In this document: piece after piece, positions 16,669-25,599 of the stretch | How the letters are laid out: every line of letters starts with the position of its first letter | How positions within the stretch are numbered: position 1 is the first letter of the stretch | Origin: an uncultured Methanobrevibacter sp. | GTDB lineage: Archaea > Methanobacteriota > Methanobacteria > Methanobacteriales > Methanobacteriaceae | DNA: 64,000 bases | Assembly: GCF_947170395.1 (NCBI RefSeq) | Contig: NZ_CAMVTE010000001.1 | Coordinates: 1 to 64,000 of the forward strand | Direction: 5' to 3' | Position numbers and translations under genes: made by a program | Notes under the pieces: generated by a model | The model's database searches: none | Seen by the model: the letters and a program-made list of their open reading frames with translations, nothing else | What the model was told of the DNA's origin: nothing

Positions 16669-17880
16669 ATGAAATATGTAATTTTTATTCCAGATGGGTC
16701 CAGCGACCTTCCAATTGATGCATTAGATGGTAAAACTCCTTTAATGGTTGCCAACACTCCAAATATTGATAAATTGGCTGAAAACGGTTTTGGTGGACTT
16801 ACAAACAATGTTCCTGAAGGATACACTCCGGGCTCAGATGTGGCCAACATGAGCATTTTCGGATACAATCCTGCAGATTACTATACAGGTCGTGGACCGC
16901 TTGAAGCAGGCAGTGAAGGCATTCCAACAACACCTAAAGACGTTATATTCAGATGCAACACCATATTCAGTGAAACTGATTCAATGGATGACTTTAATGC
17001 AGGTCACATTTCCACCGAAGAAGCAGATGAACTGATGAAAGGATTGAACGAATACTTCACAGAAAAATATCCTGACTTTAAAGGAAAATTCTACACTGGT
17101 GTCAGTTACAGACATCTGTTTATTTACTCCTGTGACAGCATTGAAGATGCAGAAATATTATCCGCCATCAAAACAATGCCTCCACATGACATTGTCGATG
17201 AAAAGTTAGCTGATAATCTGTTTGGTGAATGTGAACTCGCTGAAGAGATTCAGCAAATAATGTTTGAATCAAGACAATACCTTAAAGACGCCGAAGTAAA
17301 CCAGAAAAGGGAAATCCCTGCCAATATGATATGGCTATGGGGACAGGGCGTAACTCCAAGTCTGCCTGATTTTGAAGAGACTTATGGAATTACAGCTGCA
17401 GTGATTACTGGTGTGGATTTGCTTAAAGGTATTGGAAACTTCGCAGGAATGAATATCATTAATGTTCCTGGTGCTACAGGATATTTTGACACTGACTATG
17501 AACAGAAAGGCCAATATGGAATTGAAGCCTTAAAAGATAATGATTTATTGCTGATTCACATAGAGGCTCCTGACGAAGCGGGCCATGCCCAAAACATAGA
17601 AGAGAAAATAAAGGCAATTGAAAGGATTGATGAATTTATCGTCGGTCCGATTATTGAAAGTCTGAAAGGCCAGGACTTTAAAGCGGCAATACTGCCTGAC
17701 CATCCAACCCCAATTGATATTGGAACACATACAAGAGATGATGTGCCAATAGTTATTTATGATTCACAAAGAGATGGTGATGAATGCGAATCATTTGACG
17801 AGAAAGGTGTCCTGAAAGGTTCAATTGCTATAAAAGAAGGTTATACATTAATGCAAAAATTAATTGATGGGGATTATTAA
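16669..17880 (+). CDS. apgM: Archaeal-type independent phosphoglycerate mutase / homoserine kinase-like enzyme
   Basis: The protein belongs to the alkaline phosphatase superfamily group of archaeal phosphoglycerate mutases. FIPDGSSDLP supplies the first metal-binding aspartate, YTPGSDVANMSIFGY the catalytic serine region, and ILPDHPTPIDIGTHT the second metal site. The basic reaction is 3-phosphoglycerate to 2-phosphoglycerate. Related proteins encoded next to homoserine dehydrogenase have been proposed to act as homoserine kinases, and the context here (ACT, hom, then this gene) makes that a real alternative. The length of 403 is typical. There is no clear ribosome binding site. Confidence 0.88.
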   Translation: MKYVIFIPDGSSDLPIDALDGKTPLMVANTPNIDKLAENGFGGLTNNVPEGYTPGSDVANMSIFGYNPADYYTGRGPLEAGSEGIPTTPKDVIFRCNTIFSETDSMDDFNAGHISTEEADELMKGLNEYFTEKYPDFKGKFYTGVSYRHLFIYSCDSIEDAEILSAIKTMPPHDIVDEKLADNLFGECELAEEIQQIMFESRQYLKDAEVNQKREIPANMIWLWGQGVTPSLPDFEETYGITAAVITGVDLLKGIGNFAGMNIINVPGATGYFDTDYEQKGQYGIEALKDNDLLLIHIEAPDEAGHAQNIEEKIKAIERIDEFIVGPIIESLKGQDFKAAILPDHPTPIDIGTHTRDDVPIVIYDSQRDGDECESFDEKGVLKGSIAIKEGYTLMQKLIDGDY

Positions 17881-18519
17881 ATGAAAGTTTTATTATTCAA
17901 CGGCAGCCCTCATAAGAAAGGATGTACATATACGGCACTTACAGAAATCACAAAAAGCCTGAATGAAAATGATATTGAAACTGAAATATTTTGGGTGGGT
18001 ACAAAACCTGTTTTAAGTTGTATGGCTTGTGGAAAATGTGCTGAGATTGGAAAATGTACTTTTGGGGATGATAAAGTCAATGAATTTGTTGAAAAGGCAT
18101 ATGATGCTGATGGGTTTGTATTCGGAACTCCGGTTCATTATGCAGCGGCCAGCGGGGCAACAACTGCATTTTTAGACCGTGCATTTTACTCAAATGGTCA
18201 TGGAACTGGGGCTGAAGCATTCAGATTCAAACCTGCTGCAGGCATTGTATCTGCAAGAAGATCAGGTACAACTGCAACTTTTGACCAGCTAAACAAATAC
18301 ATGACTATTACTCAAATGCCAATAATTTCATCAGTTTACTGGAATGCAGTGCATGGAAACACTCCTGAAGAGGTAATGCAGGATGAAGAAGGTTTATTTA
18401 CCATGAGGCAAATCGGTAAAAATATGGCATACTTTTTAAAATGCATTGAAGCGGGTCGTGAAAAGGGTCTTGAACCTGACATGTCTGAGGCAAAACCACG
18501 TACCAATTTCATCAGATAA
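17881..18519 (+). CDS. Iron-sulfur flavoprotein-like NAD(P)H-dependent FMN reductase
   Basis: MKVLLFNGSPHKKGCTYTAL is the FMN phosphate-binding start of the flavodoxin-like reductases. CMACGKCAEIGKC (residues about 47-60) is the cysteine cluster seen in iron-sulfur flavoproteins and could hold a 4Fe-4S centre. GTPVHYAAASGATTAFLDR is the second flavin loop. Such proteins move electrons between ferredoxin and acceptors such as oxygen or peroxide in methanogens. The ATG directly follows the apgM stop with no gap, so it is probably co-translated. Confidence 0.88.
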   Translation: MKVLLFNGSPHKKGCTYTALTEITKSLNENDIETEIFWVGTKPVLSCMACGKCAEIGKCTFGDDKVNEFVEKAYDADGFVFGTPVHYAAASGATTAFLDRAFYSNGHGTGAEAFRFKPAAGIVSARRSGTTATFDQLNKYMTITQMPIISSVYWNAVHGNTPEEVMQDEEGLFTMRQIGKNMAYFLKCIEAGREKGLEPDMSEAKPRTNFIR

Positions 18520-18522
18520 CTT

Positions 18523-19878
18523 ATGAATTTATTTAAAACTCCTGAAGGTTATTTATACACAAATAAGGCATTACTCTACCTGTTCATTCCTCTATTGGTA
18601 GAATATGCCTTGGAATTTTTTGTAGGATTTGCCGATTCCATAATGGTCGCATCATTGGGAGAAGCGGCAATTTCAGGTGTTTCCCTAGTTGACTTTTTAG
18701 TTCAACTTCTTATTTTTTCTTTTTCAGCTCTTGCTACTGGTGGTGCTGTTGTAGCAGGCCAATATTTAGGCGATAAGCAATTTGATAAGGCACAGGATTC
18801 TGCAACCCAACTTGTATGGTTTTCAACAATTCTATCAACTGTGTTGATGGTTGTTGTTATACTTTTGAGAAGAGTTTTAATAGGAGTGTTATTTGGACAA
18901 ATTGAAGCTGATGTATGGGCAAATGCTGATATGTACCTATACATTATAGCTTTATCAATTCCATTCATTGCAATATATAATGCCGGAGCGGCTATTTTTA
19001 GAACAACCAATAATGCAAGCCTGCCAATGAAAATCATGCTGGTCTGTGATGTATTGAATGTAATAGGTAATGCATTCTGCATTTACTATTTGGGCTGGGA
19101 TGTTAGGGGAGTAGCTATTCCAACGGTAATATCCAGGATGGTTTCGGCATATGTGATAATGTATTTTGCTGTTGATGAGGATTATAAACTGCACATTAAA
19201 AAGACTTTAAAACACAAATTTGACTTGTATATTCTCAAAAAAGTTTTAAAAGTCGGAATTCCCTACGGAATTGAAAACGGATTATTCCAATTGGGCAGAG
19301 TATTGGTTTTAAGTATAGTTTCAACATTCGGAACAATGGCAATTGCTGCAAACTCAGTTGGATATGCAATCGGAATATTTTCAGTGCTTCCGGGATTTGC
19401 AATTAATTTGGGTCTGACTGCGGTCATTTCAAATTGTGTCGGTGCAAATGACTATGAACAGGCAAGATATTACAACAAGAAATGTCTGATAATAGTATTC
19501 ATTTCCCACATTGTCATTAACATTGTAATATTCGCTTTACTGCCTTTGATTTTAGGTATTTATGATTTATCTGCCCAAACAGCAGCCATGACAACTGAAA
19601 TGGTAATATGGCATGGAATATTTGCAATAATAATATGGCCTTTATCATTTACAATACCTGCAACATTCAGAGGTGCTGGCGATTCAAAATCAGTAATGTA
19701 TATCAGTTTGGCTGTAATGTTTGCATGCAGAATAGGTTTATCTTACATAATAGCTGACTGGATGGGCATCGGAGTATTTGGAACATGGATTGCAATGTTT
19801 ATTGACTGGTATGTGAGAGCAGCGATTTATATTTACAGATATTTTTCAAACAAATGGACGGAATATCGGGTGGTTTGA
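18523..19878 (+). CDS. MATE family multidrug/Na+ efflux transporter
   Basis: This polytopic membrane protein of 451 residues has about 12 segments and two homologous halves, as in NorM/DinF-type transporters. Family features include FVGFADSIMVASLGEAAISGV near the N-terminus (quoted as the M-[LV]-G-x3-[EA]-A pattern) and PATFRGAGDSKS in the second half. It would expel cationic compounds in exchange for Na+ or H+. It lies 3 bases after the flavoprotein gene and overlaps the next gene by one base, so it belongs to a continuous operon from hom. Confidence 0.9.
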   Translation: MNLFKTPEGYLYTNKALLYLFIPLLVEYALEFFVGFADSIMVASLGEAAISGVSLVDFLVQLLIFSFSALATGGAVVAGQYLGDKQFDKAQDSATQLVWFSTILSTVLMVVVILLRRVLIGVLFGQIEADVWANADMYLYIIALSIPFIAIYNAGAAIFRTTNNASLPMKIMLVCDVLNVIGNAFCIYYLGWDVRGVAIPTVISRMVSAYVIMYFAVDEDYKLHIKKTLKHKFDLYILKKVLKVGIPYGIENGLFQLGRVLVLSIVSTFGTMAIAANSVGYAIGIFSVLPGFAINLGLTAVISNCVGANDYEQARYYNKKCLIIVFISHIVINIVIFALLPLILGIYDLSAQTAAMTTEMVIWHGIFAIIIWPLSFTIPATFRGAGDSKSVMYISLAVMFACRIGLSYIIADWMGIGVFGTWIAMFIDWYVRAAIYIYRYFSNKWTEYRVV

Positions 19879-20285
19879 TGAGCGATATAGTTTATAAGGA
19901 TATTCATGAATTTAAAAAAGAGGACTTGCAGGACTTGTTTCTATCTGTTGAATGGTCTTCAGGTCATTTTCCCGAAAAACTGCAAATAGCTATGAGAAAT
20001 TTCGAAACGGTAATTTCAGCATGGAGCGATGATAAGCTAGTTGGCATGATTTGTGTGATGGATGACGGCATCATGACTGCATATGTTCACTATCTTCTTG
20101 TAATGCCTGAATATCAGGACAAAGGAATAGGAAAACATTTAGTAAATGAAATTAAAGATAGGTATAAGGATTATCTAAGAATTGTTGTTGTCGGATATGA
20201 TGAGGAAGTGGGCTTTTATGAGTCATGTGGATTCGAAAAGGCAGAAGACGCAAGCCCTCTATTCATAACCGACTTGTGGACTTAA
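19878..20285 (+). CDS. GNAT family N-acetyltransferase
   Basis: This 135-residue protein has the acetyl-CoA binding loop MPEYQDKGIGKHLV (Q/R-x2-G-x-G/A) preceded by a beta strand, and a C-terminal FYESCGF, all standard for the GNAT fold. The acceptor is unknown. The ATG at 19878 overlaps the MATE stop TGA by one base (an ATGA junction), which indicates translational coupling. An upstream TTG-region start is unnecessary. Confidence 0.88.
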   Translation: MSDIVYKDIHEFKKEDLQDLFLSVEWSSGHFPEKLQIAMRNFETVISAWSDDKLVGMICVMDDGIMTAYVHYLLVMPEYQDKGIGKHLVNEIKDRYKDYLRIVVVGYDEEVGFYESCGFEKAEDASPLFITDLWT

Positions 20286-20294
20286 GGTGTTAAG

Positions 20295-20462
20295 ATGATA
20301 GAAAATGAAGATATTTTTAATAAATTAGTAGGTTTGGTAAATTTGAATGATGCACATTTCAAAGTAATTATGGACAATCAGAATCTGATTTTAAAAAATC
20401 AGGAGATCCTGTTCAAGGAATTTAAAAAAATCAATGAAAGATTGGATAAACTGGAAGAATAG
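20295..20462 (+). CDS. Small coiled-coil protein (55 aa)
   Basis: A 55-codon frame starts at ATG 20295, 9 bases after the GNAT stop, with an AAGGTG site before it. The product is charged and heptad-like in its second half (LILKNQEILFKEF, INERLDKLEE), so a short coiled coil that oligomerises is likely. The dense packing between two co-oriented genes and the good ribosome binding site support a real gene. The function is unknown. Confidence 0.6.
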   Translation: MIENEDIFNKLVGLVNLNDAHFKVIMDNQNLILKNQEILFKEFKKINERLDKLEE

Positions 20463-20469
20463 GTGCATT

Positions 20470-21246
20470 ATGGTATTGTTTAGAGGAGATGTCAAGTGCA
20501 AAAGCCTGCAGAGAAGAACATCCATTAGCGTGATATTGCCGTCTGATAATATTCATTTCCTGCAGGACACAGAAGAGATTGTTCCAAAGCCTTATAAAAC
20601 ACTGTATCTGCTCCACGGTTTGTATGGCAGTGATGACATATTTTTGGCAAACACTTCAATCCAGAAGTTTGCAGAAGACAATGGGATAGCTATTGTCATT
20701 CCATGCGGTGAAAACAGCTTTTACGTTGACAATGTTAATGCACATGCTTATTATGGAGAATATGTCGGCCAGGAACTGTTGGACATTACAAGAAATATTT
20801 TTCCATTGTCAGATAAAAGGGAAGATACATATATCGCAGGCTTTTCAATGGGGGGATATGGTGCTATCAGAAACGGACTGAAATATTCCAAAAACTTCTC
20901 AAAAATAGGCATGATTTCAGCAGCATTGATAACTGATGATATCGTCAACTACACAAGTGATGATAATGTTTTAAGGTCAAGGCAATTTTATGAATCTGTT
21001 TTTGGCAGTTTGGAAGATATTGAAGGTTCGGATATGGATCCTAAAGCATTGATAGATAACTGTGAGAGCATTCCTGAAATTTTTATGGCCTGCGGATTTG
21101 ATGACTTTTTATATGAAAAAAACAAGGATTTTTATGGATTTTTAAAATCAAGAAATGTTGAAGCTAAATTTGTTGATGCCCCAGGCGAACATACATGGGA
21201 ATTCTGTGACAGATACATTAAGGAATTCATTAAGACTTTGATTTAG
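20470..21246 (+). CDS. Alpha/beta hydrolase, esterase D / tributyrin esterase family
   Basis: The protein has LYLLHGLYGSDDIFL (oxyanion region), the nucleophile elbow GFSMGGYGAIRNGL and a C-terminal PGEHTWEFCDRYI with the catalytic histidine; the acid is probably in ACGFDDFLY. This arrangement matches small esterases such as EstA and S-formylglutathione hydrolase. The substrate is probably a short acyl ester, perhaps from plant feruloyl or acetyl groups if the organism lives in a gut. The start at 20470 was chosen because an upstream in-frame ATG (20434) overlaps the small coiled-coil gene. The length is 258. Confidence 0.85.
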   Translation: MVLFRGDVKCKSLQRRTSISVILPSDNIHFLQDTEEIVPKPYKTLYLLHGLYGSDDIFLANTSIQKFAEDNGIAIVIPCGENSFYVDNVNAHAYYGEYVGQELLDITRNIFPLSDKREDTYIAGFSMGGYGAIRNGLKYSKNFSKIGMISAALITDDIVNYTSDDNVLRSRQFYESVFGSLEDIEGSDMDPKALIDNCESIPEIFMACGFDDFLYEKNKDFYGFLKSRNVEAKFVDAPGEHTWEFCDRYIKEFIKTLI

Positions 21247-21256
21247 ATGTGATAAT

Positions 21257-21622
21257 ATGAGATGTCCCAATTGCGGTAATGAATTGGATGAAGACAATTA
21301 CTGTTATGCATGTATGGAATTCATTACAGGCGAAGGCGATGATTTTAACGACGGCTTTAATGAGGAACATGACTATGATTCAAGGGTCAATAACGGTGAG
21401 GAAATCTGTCTTAACTGCACGTACTGGAGCGTAAATCCTCACGGGTCTGCTTATGGGATGGTCTGTCGTAGAGGTAACTTCACGCAGGGACCTGGTGATT
21501 CCTGCTTTGATTTTGTAAAGGAAACTCATTTTGCAAGTTATGGTGATGACGGTCAGTACCAGTTTGACGAGACCGGAAGGGCAATTTCAAACAAATTGTA
21601 TTACTGGAAAAATTCAAGGTAA
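21257..21622 (+). CDS. Zinc-ribbon protein with a second cysteine motif (121 aa)
   Basis: The start MRCPNCGNELDEDNYCYACMEF is a double CxxC zinc ribbon. After an acidic linker of 25 residues a second region holds CLNCTYWSVNPHGSAYGMVCRRGNF and GPGDSCFDF, four more cysteines that resemble the small cysteine-rich domains seen in ferredoxin-like or high-potential iron-sulfur proteins. No known family was identified with confidence. The gene is the last in the run from hom, 10 bases after the esterase. Confidence 0.7.
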   Translation: MRCPNCGNELDEDNYCYACMEFITGEGDDFNDGFNEEHDYDSRVNNGEEICLNCTYWSVNPHGSAYGMVCRRGNFTQGPGDSCFDFVKETHFASYGDDGQYQFDETGRAISNKLYYWKNSR

Positions 21623-21721
21623 ACTATTTTTCATATCTTCTTTATAAAGCCGATTAAATTTTTATATATCATAACGAACTAAAATTATAAATGTATTTTA
21701 ATATCAAAGGAGAGGATTTAT

Positions 21722-23323
21722 CTGACAAAATATATTATTATTACTGGTGGGGTAGTAAGTTCCATAGGTAAAGGTATCACATCTGCGTCTATGGGTAGAA
21801 TTTTAAGATCTTATGGTTTAAAAGTTTCAGCTATTAAAATAGACCCTTATTTAAACTGGGATTCTGGAACACTCAATCCTTATCAACACGGTGAAGTTTA
21901 TGTAACCAATGACGGTATGGAAACTGATTTGGATTTAGGTCACTACGAAAGATTTTTGGATGTCGAATTAAAAGGCCTTGCCAACATTACTACAGGTAAA
22001 GTTTATGAGTCCGTCATCGCTAAGGAAAGGGAAGGCGGATATCTGGGCGAATGTGTACAGGTAATTCCACACATCACCAACAGAATCAAGGAAATGATCA
22101 GGGTCACTTCCGAAGGCGATGACTATGATGTGGTCTTAATCGAACTTGGAGGTACTGTTGGAGATATTGAAAGTCAGCCTTTCCTTGAAGCACTAAGACA
22201 ACTCAGAAATGAGGAAGGACGTGAGAACGTCATGTTTGTCCATGTTACATTTATTCCCTACCTAAATGCAGCTGGAGAATTCAAAACCAAACCGACCCAG
22301 CACTCTACAAAAGAATTAAGAAGTGTCGGTATAAATCCTGATGTTATTGTATGCAGATCCCAGGAGCACATTGACGATGCATTGCTTGCAAAAGTAGCTC
22401 ACTTCTGTGACGTTGATGTAAATGCAGTGGTAAACACTCCTGATGCAGGTACAATATATGAAGTGCCTCTTGTTCTGGAAGATAACGGAATAGGTGAATT
22501 GATAGTCAACCGTATCGGTTTGGATGTTGAAGCCGATTCTTCCAAATTGGATGAGTGGAGAGAAATTGTAAAATCTTTAAGAATTAAAGATCCTCAGGTC
22601 ACCATTGGTATTGTGGGAAAATATGTGGAACTTGAAGATTCATATATCAGTATTAGGGAATCTCTGCTTCATGCGGCTGCAAGCATTGGAGTTAAGGCAA
22701 ATATCAAATATTTAAGCTCTGATGTTGAAGCGTTGGACAAAGATGCATTGGCAGAGTTTGACGGTATTCTGATTCCTGGAGGATTTGGTGAAAGAGGTTT
22801 TGAAGGAAAACTCGATGCTGTCGATTATGCAATTGAAAATAATGTGCCGTTGTTTGGAATTTGTCTTGGAATGCAATCCATGGTAACCCAATTTGCAAGA
22901 AGAAACGGGTATGACGATGCAAACAGTTCAGAGTTTGACGATGACTTGAAATATCCTGTCATTGACATGATGGAAGAGCAGAAGAAAATCAAAAACATGG
23001 GCGGAACCATGCGTTTGGGATCTTATGATTGTAAAATCATTGAAGGAACCAAAACCTATGATGCTTATGGTGAAATCGATATTGAAGAGCGTCACAGACA
23101 CAGATATGAATTCAACAATGATTACAGAAAGGATTTACAGGATAAAGGTTTAATAATTTCAGGTACAAGCCCTGATGACTTTTTAGTGGAAATTGTAGAG
23201 TTCCCAAATCATCCATGGGCAATTGGATGTCAATTCCATCCTGAATTTAAATCAAGACCAAACAGACCTCATCCTTTATTTAAAGCATTTTTAGAAGCTA
23301 TTTATGAGTTTTCTAAAAATTAA
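21722..23323 (+). CDS. pyrG: CTP synthase, probable CTG start
   Basis: CTP synthase converts UTP to CTP with glutamine ammonia. The synthetase half contains TGGVVSSIGKG, KIDPYLNWDSGTLNP and HGEVYVTNDG; the glutaminase half has GGFGERGFEGK, the nucleophile cysteine in FGICLGMQ and the H-x-E pair in FHPEF. The first ATG (21791) would remove the ATP loop SSIGKG, which is essential. The frame is open upstream with the conserved residues TKYIIITGGVVSSIGKG and starts at CTG 21722, 9 bases after GGAG within AAGGAGAGG. No ATG, GTG or TTG is available in frame. The CTG start gives 533 residues, the normal length. Confidence 0.92.
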   Translation: MTKYIIITGGVVSSIGKGITSASMGRILRSYGLKVSAIKIDPYLNWDSGTLNPYQHGEVYVTNDGMETDLDLGHYERFLDVELKGLANITTGKVYESVIAKEREGGYLGECVQVIPHITNRIKEMIRVTSEGDDYDVVLIELGGTVGDIESQPFLEALRQLRNEEGRENVMFVHVTFIPYLNAAGEFKTKPTQHSTKELRSVGINPDVIVCRSQEHIDDALLAKVAHFCDVDVNAVVNTPDAGTIYEVPLVLEDNGIGELIVNRIGLDVEADSSKLDEWREIVKSLRIKDPQVTIGIVGKYVELEDSYISIRESLLHAAASIGVKANIKYLSSDVEALDKDALAEFDGILIPGGFGERGFEGKLDAVDYAIENNVPLFGICLGMQSMVTQFARRNGYDDANSSEFDDDLKYPVIDMMEEQKKIKNMGGTMRLGSYDCKIIEGTKTYDAYGEIDIEERHRHRYEFNNDYRKDLQDKGLIISGTSPDDFLVEIVEFPNHPWAIGCQFHPEFKSRPNRPHPLFKAFLEAIYEFSKN

Positions 23324-23416
23324 TTTTTCTTTTTTTGTACAATATTACGAACCAATCTTCATTTAACGAGATAAATTTCTATCTAATTAATATTCTAGTT
23401 GTTAAATACTATAATT

Positions 23417-24283
23417 ATGAATATTAGTGTTTTATTTTTAATTCAAATTATTGTTACAGTTTTATTTGCTATTTTGGCATCAATTTTCGATGTCAGGAAG
23501 GGTTTTGTTCCGGATTCGTTAAATTATCTCCTGATATTTTTCGGCCTGGGATCGAACCTGATTTTGACATTGATTTCAAATAATGTTAAATACATTTCGG
23601 CTTCAATTATTTTGATGGTTGTGACATTTTATATATCTTATATGTTATGGCAATTGAATATGTGGGGTGGTGGTGACGTCAAGCTATTCACTTCCATTGC
23701 TGCAGCTATACCATTTGGTTTGAATATTGATTTTTTGAATATATTTCCTGTATTTTCGGTTTACCCTTTTGTTTTCAGTGTGATATTCAACAGCATTCTT
23801 GTTTCATTTCCTTTTTTGGTTTTGTTTACAGCACATTTGCTTTTAAAAAACAAAGCATTCAACAATAATGTTGATTTTTTGGTAAACATATTCAATTATC
23901 AAAGTTTAAGGGCGATGGTCAATTCAACGCTGAATAAAACAGTTCCAGTTAAGGACTTGAAGGTGGGAATGATTGTCAATGATTATGGATTTGATGATGA
24001 GCATGTTAAAAATCTCATAGAGGAACTGGACGGGAATCTGAAGGTTTACAAAAACCGGACTGATGACTTTAAATATTACTTCAAGTCCCAAAGTGCGGGA
24101 GGAATTACAAGCGATGATATGTACCTTTTGAAAATCATGTCTGCCCAGAAATTCATTTCAAAGGAACTGTCCGTAAAAATTTCATTTCCATTCACTCCGG
24201 CAATACTGGCGGGGTTAATCATTGCATTGAGCTATGGTGATTTGATAATGCTGTTTACAAAAAAACTGGTTTTGGTGGTTTGA
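23417..24283 (+). CDS. A24-family prepilin peptidase (archaeal class III signal peptidase, EppA/FlaK-like)
   Basis: This integral membrane aspartyl protease removes the signal of pilin-like proteins. The first aspartate lies in SIFDVRKGFVPDSLNYLL, the second in the GxGD motif WGGGDVKLF. Around six membrane segments are visible; residues about 165-255 form an unusual soluble insert before the last segment. It overlaps by one base the gene for a class III signal peptide protein, its likely substrate. The ATG 23417 was preferred to TTG 23399; neither has a ribosome binding site, and a TATA-like element about 25 bases upstream suggests a leaderless message. Confidence 0.88.
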   Translation: MNISVLFLIQIIVTVLFAILASIFDVRKGFVPDSLNYLLIFFGLGSNLILTLISNNVKYISASIILMVVTFYISYMLWQLNMWGGGDVKLFTSIAAAIPFGLNIDFLNIFPVFSVYPFVFSVIFNSILVSFPFLVLFTAHLLLKNKAFNNNVDFLVNIFNYQSLRAMVNSTLNKTVPVKDLKVGMIVNDYGFDDEHVKNLIEELDGNLKVYKNRTDDFKYYFKSQSAGGITSDDMYLLKIMSAQKFISKELSVKISFPFTPAILAGLIIALSYGDLIMLFTKKLVLVV

Positions 24284-24711
24284 TGATAAAGGATAACAGA
24301 GGCCAGATTTCCCTTGAATATCTGCTGATTTTCAGCATTTCACTGATAATTATAACGGTATTTTCACTGCCCCTATTGCATGAAAGCATGGACAATACCT
24401 TTGATGTTTCCGATTCCCTCAAAGCCAAAGCGGATTTGTCAAATATAGCTCAGGCAATTAAACATGTCTATGGTGAAGGTCAGGGATCAAAACGGGTTGT
24501 TAAATTAGATATAAGCCTTCCTGTTAAAATTAGTGTTGCAGGTGACCATGTCTCTTCAAAAATAAAGCTAAAGAACGGTGAAAGTAAGACAATAAAGATT
24601 TATGTCAACTCAAAATTGAAGAGGGATGATTTCAATCTAGGTAAGGGCAGGCATGAAATGATTGTTGAATGGCCAATAGGTGATGAGCACATGAAAATAT
24701 ATCAAAAGTAG
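24283..24711 (+). CDS. Class III signal peptide-containing pilin-like protein
   Basis: The N-terminus MIKDNRGQISLEYLLIFSIS matches the archaeal class III motif Q-x-S-x-E-x3-L, cut before the Q by the EppA-type peptidase and followed by a hydrophobic helix of about 20 residues that packs in a pilus or pseudopilus. The remaining 110 residues are a beta-rich soluble domain. At 142 residues it has a normal length. The start overlaps the peptidase stop (ATGA). The single pilin-peptidase pair without assembly ATPase nearby suggests that the assembly genes are elsewhere. Confidence 0.88.
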   Translation: MIKDNRGQISLEYLLIFSISLIIITVFSLPLLHESMDNTFDVSDSLKAKADLSNIAQAIKHVYGEGQGSKRVVKLDISLPVKISVAGDHVSSKIKLKNGESKTIKIYVNSKLKRDDFNLGKGRHEMIVEWPIGDEHMKIYQK

Positions 24712-24786
24712 CTATTTTCATACAAAGTTATTTAACTATTCATTTTTAAATATTAAAATATAATAGGTAAATGGCTGTGTGAATTT

Positions 24787-25593
24787 ATGGATATAATAAT
24801 GGCAATAATTTATATCGTTTTATTTATAATAATGATGGTATTCGTTTTTTCAATTGGAATGCTGAGAAACTACATGCCAAAAAAGGAAGTTGTCCTGGTA
24901 TTGGTTGTGGCTTTTTTGATAGGTGCAATTGGAGGAGCATTCTTTTTAGAGCCAATCTATGAAGAATTGCCTTCTGTTATGAGTATGGTTGAAAAAAACG
25001 TGCCTGGAAATGAAGAAACTTTATTTTTAGATTTATCTTCTTCTATAAACATGAATGAATTGAGAAATAATCTCTCAGCAACTGAAGGTTTTATTTCATT
25101 TAAGGAAACCAGCATTACAATTCCTTTGTGGAAATTAAATGATCGTGAGAAGGAATACTTCGAGTATGTTCTTGGAAACATCGATTCCCATTATAAGCAT
25201 TATAATGTAACAGATGACGGTAAACTTCAGATTCAGCTTGAAGACAATTATTCATCTTACGAAGCGTTGAAATCATTTTCCGATTGGTATAAGCTAGTTT
25301 ATGGAGGTTCCATTTCATATGCTCAGATTCATGCCGAGCTGGTAGTCGAATCATCTTCACTGGATACGTTTGAGAAGAACCTGCTAGATACGGGTATTGT
25401 TGCAAGCAGTAAACAGGGTCCTGTCCAGGACAGAATAAACAATACCAATTCAACAATGTTGTCCAATTCCTATTTTGTATTGGCTACTGGTGGTTTTGGA
25501 GTTCTTGTTGCTGTAATCGGTATTTACTTTGAATCCTTTGGTGTTTTCACAAGAAGATTTAAAAAATTCGTAAGGGAAAAACGTAAAAGGTAA
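24787..25593 (+). CDS. Membrane protein of unknown function with large extracytoplasmic domain
   Basis: There are two hydrophobic segments near the N-terminus (residues about 5-25 and 36-55) and one near the C-terminus (225-248), with a 165-residue domain between them and a very basic tail (FTRRFKKFVREKRKR). The large loop contains three sequons (NLSAT, NVTDD, NNTNST), consistent with an external location. No family was recognised. The location beside the pilin-like gene and the diphthamide gene gives no clear role. A TATA-like stretch near 24750 suggests its own promoter. Confidence 0.75.
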   Translation: MDIIMAIIYIVLFIIMMVFVFSIGMLRNYMPKKEVVLVLVVAFLIGAIGGAFFLEPIYEELPSVMSMVEKNVPGNEETLFLDLSSSINMNELRNNLSATEGFISFKETSITIPLWKLNDREKEYFEYVLGNIDSHYKHYNVTDDGKLQIQLEDNYSSYEALKSFSDWYKLVYGGSISYAQIHAELVVESSSLDTFEKNLLDTGIVASSKQGPVQDRINNTNSTMLSNSYFVLATGGFGVLVAVIGIYFESFGVFTRRFKKFVREKRKR

Positions 25594-25599
25594 TTTATT

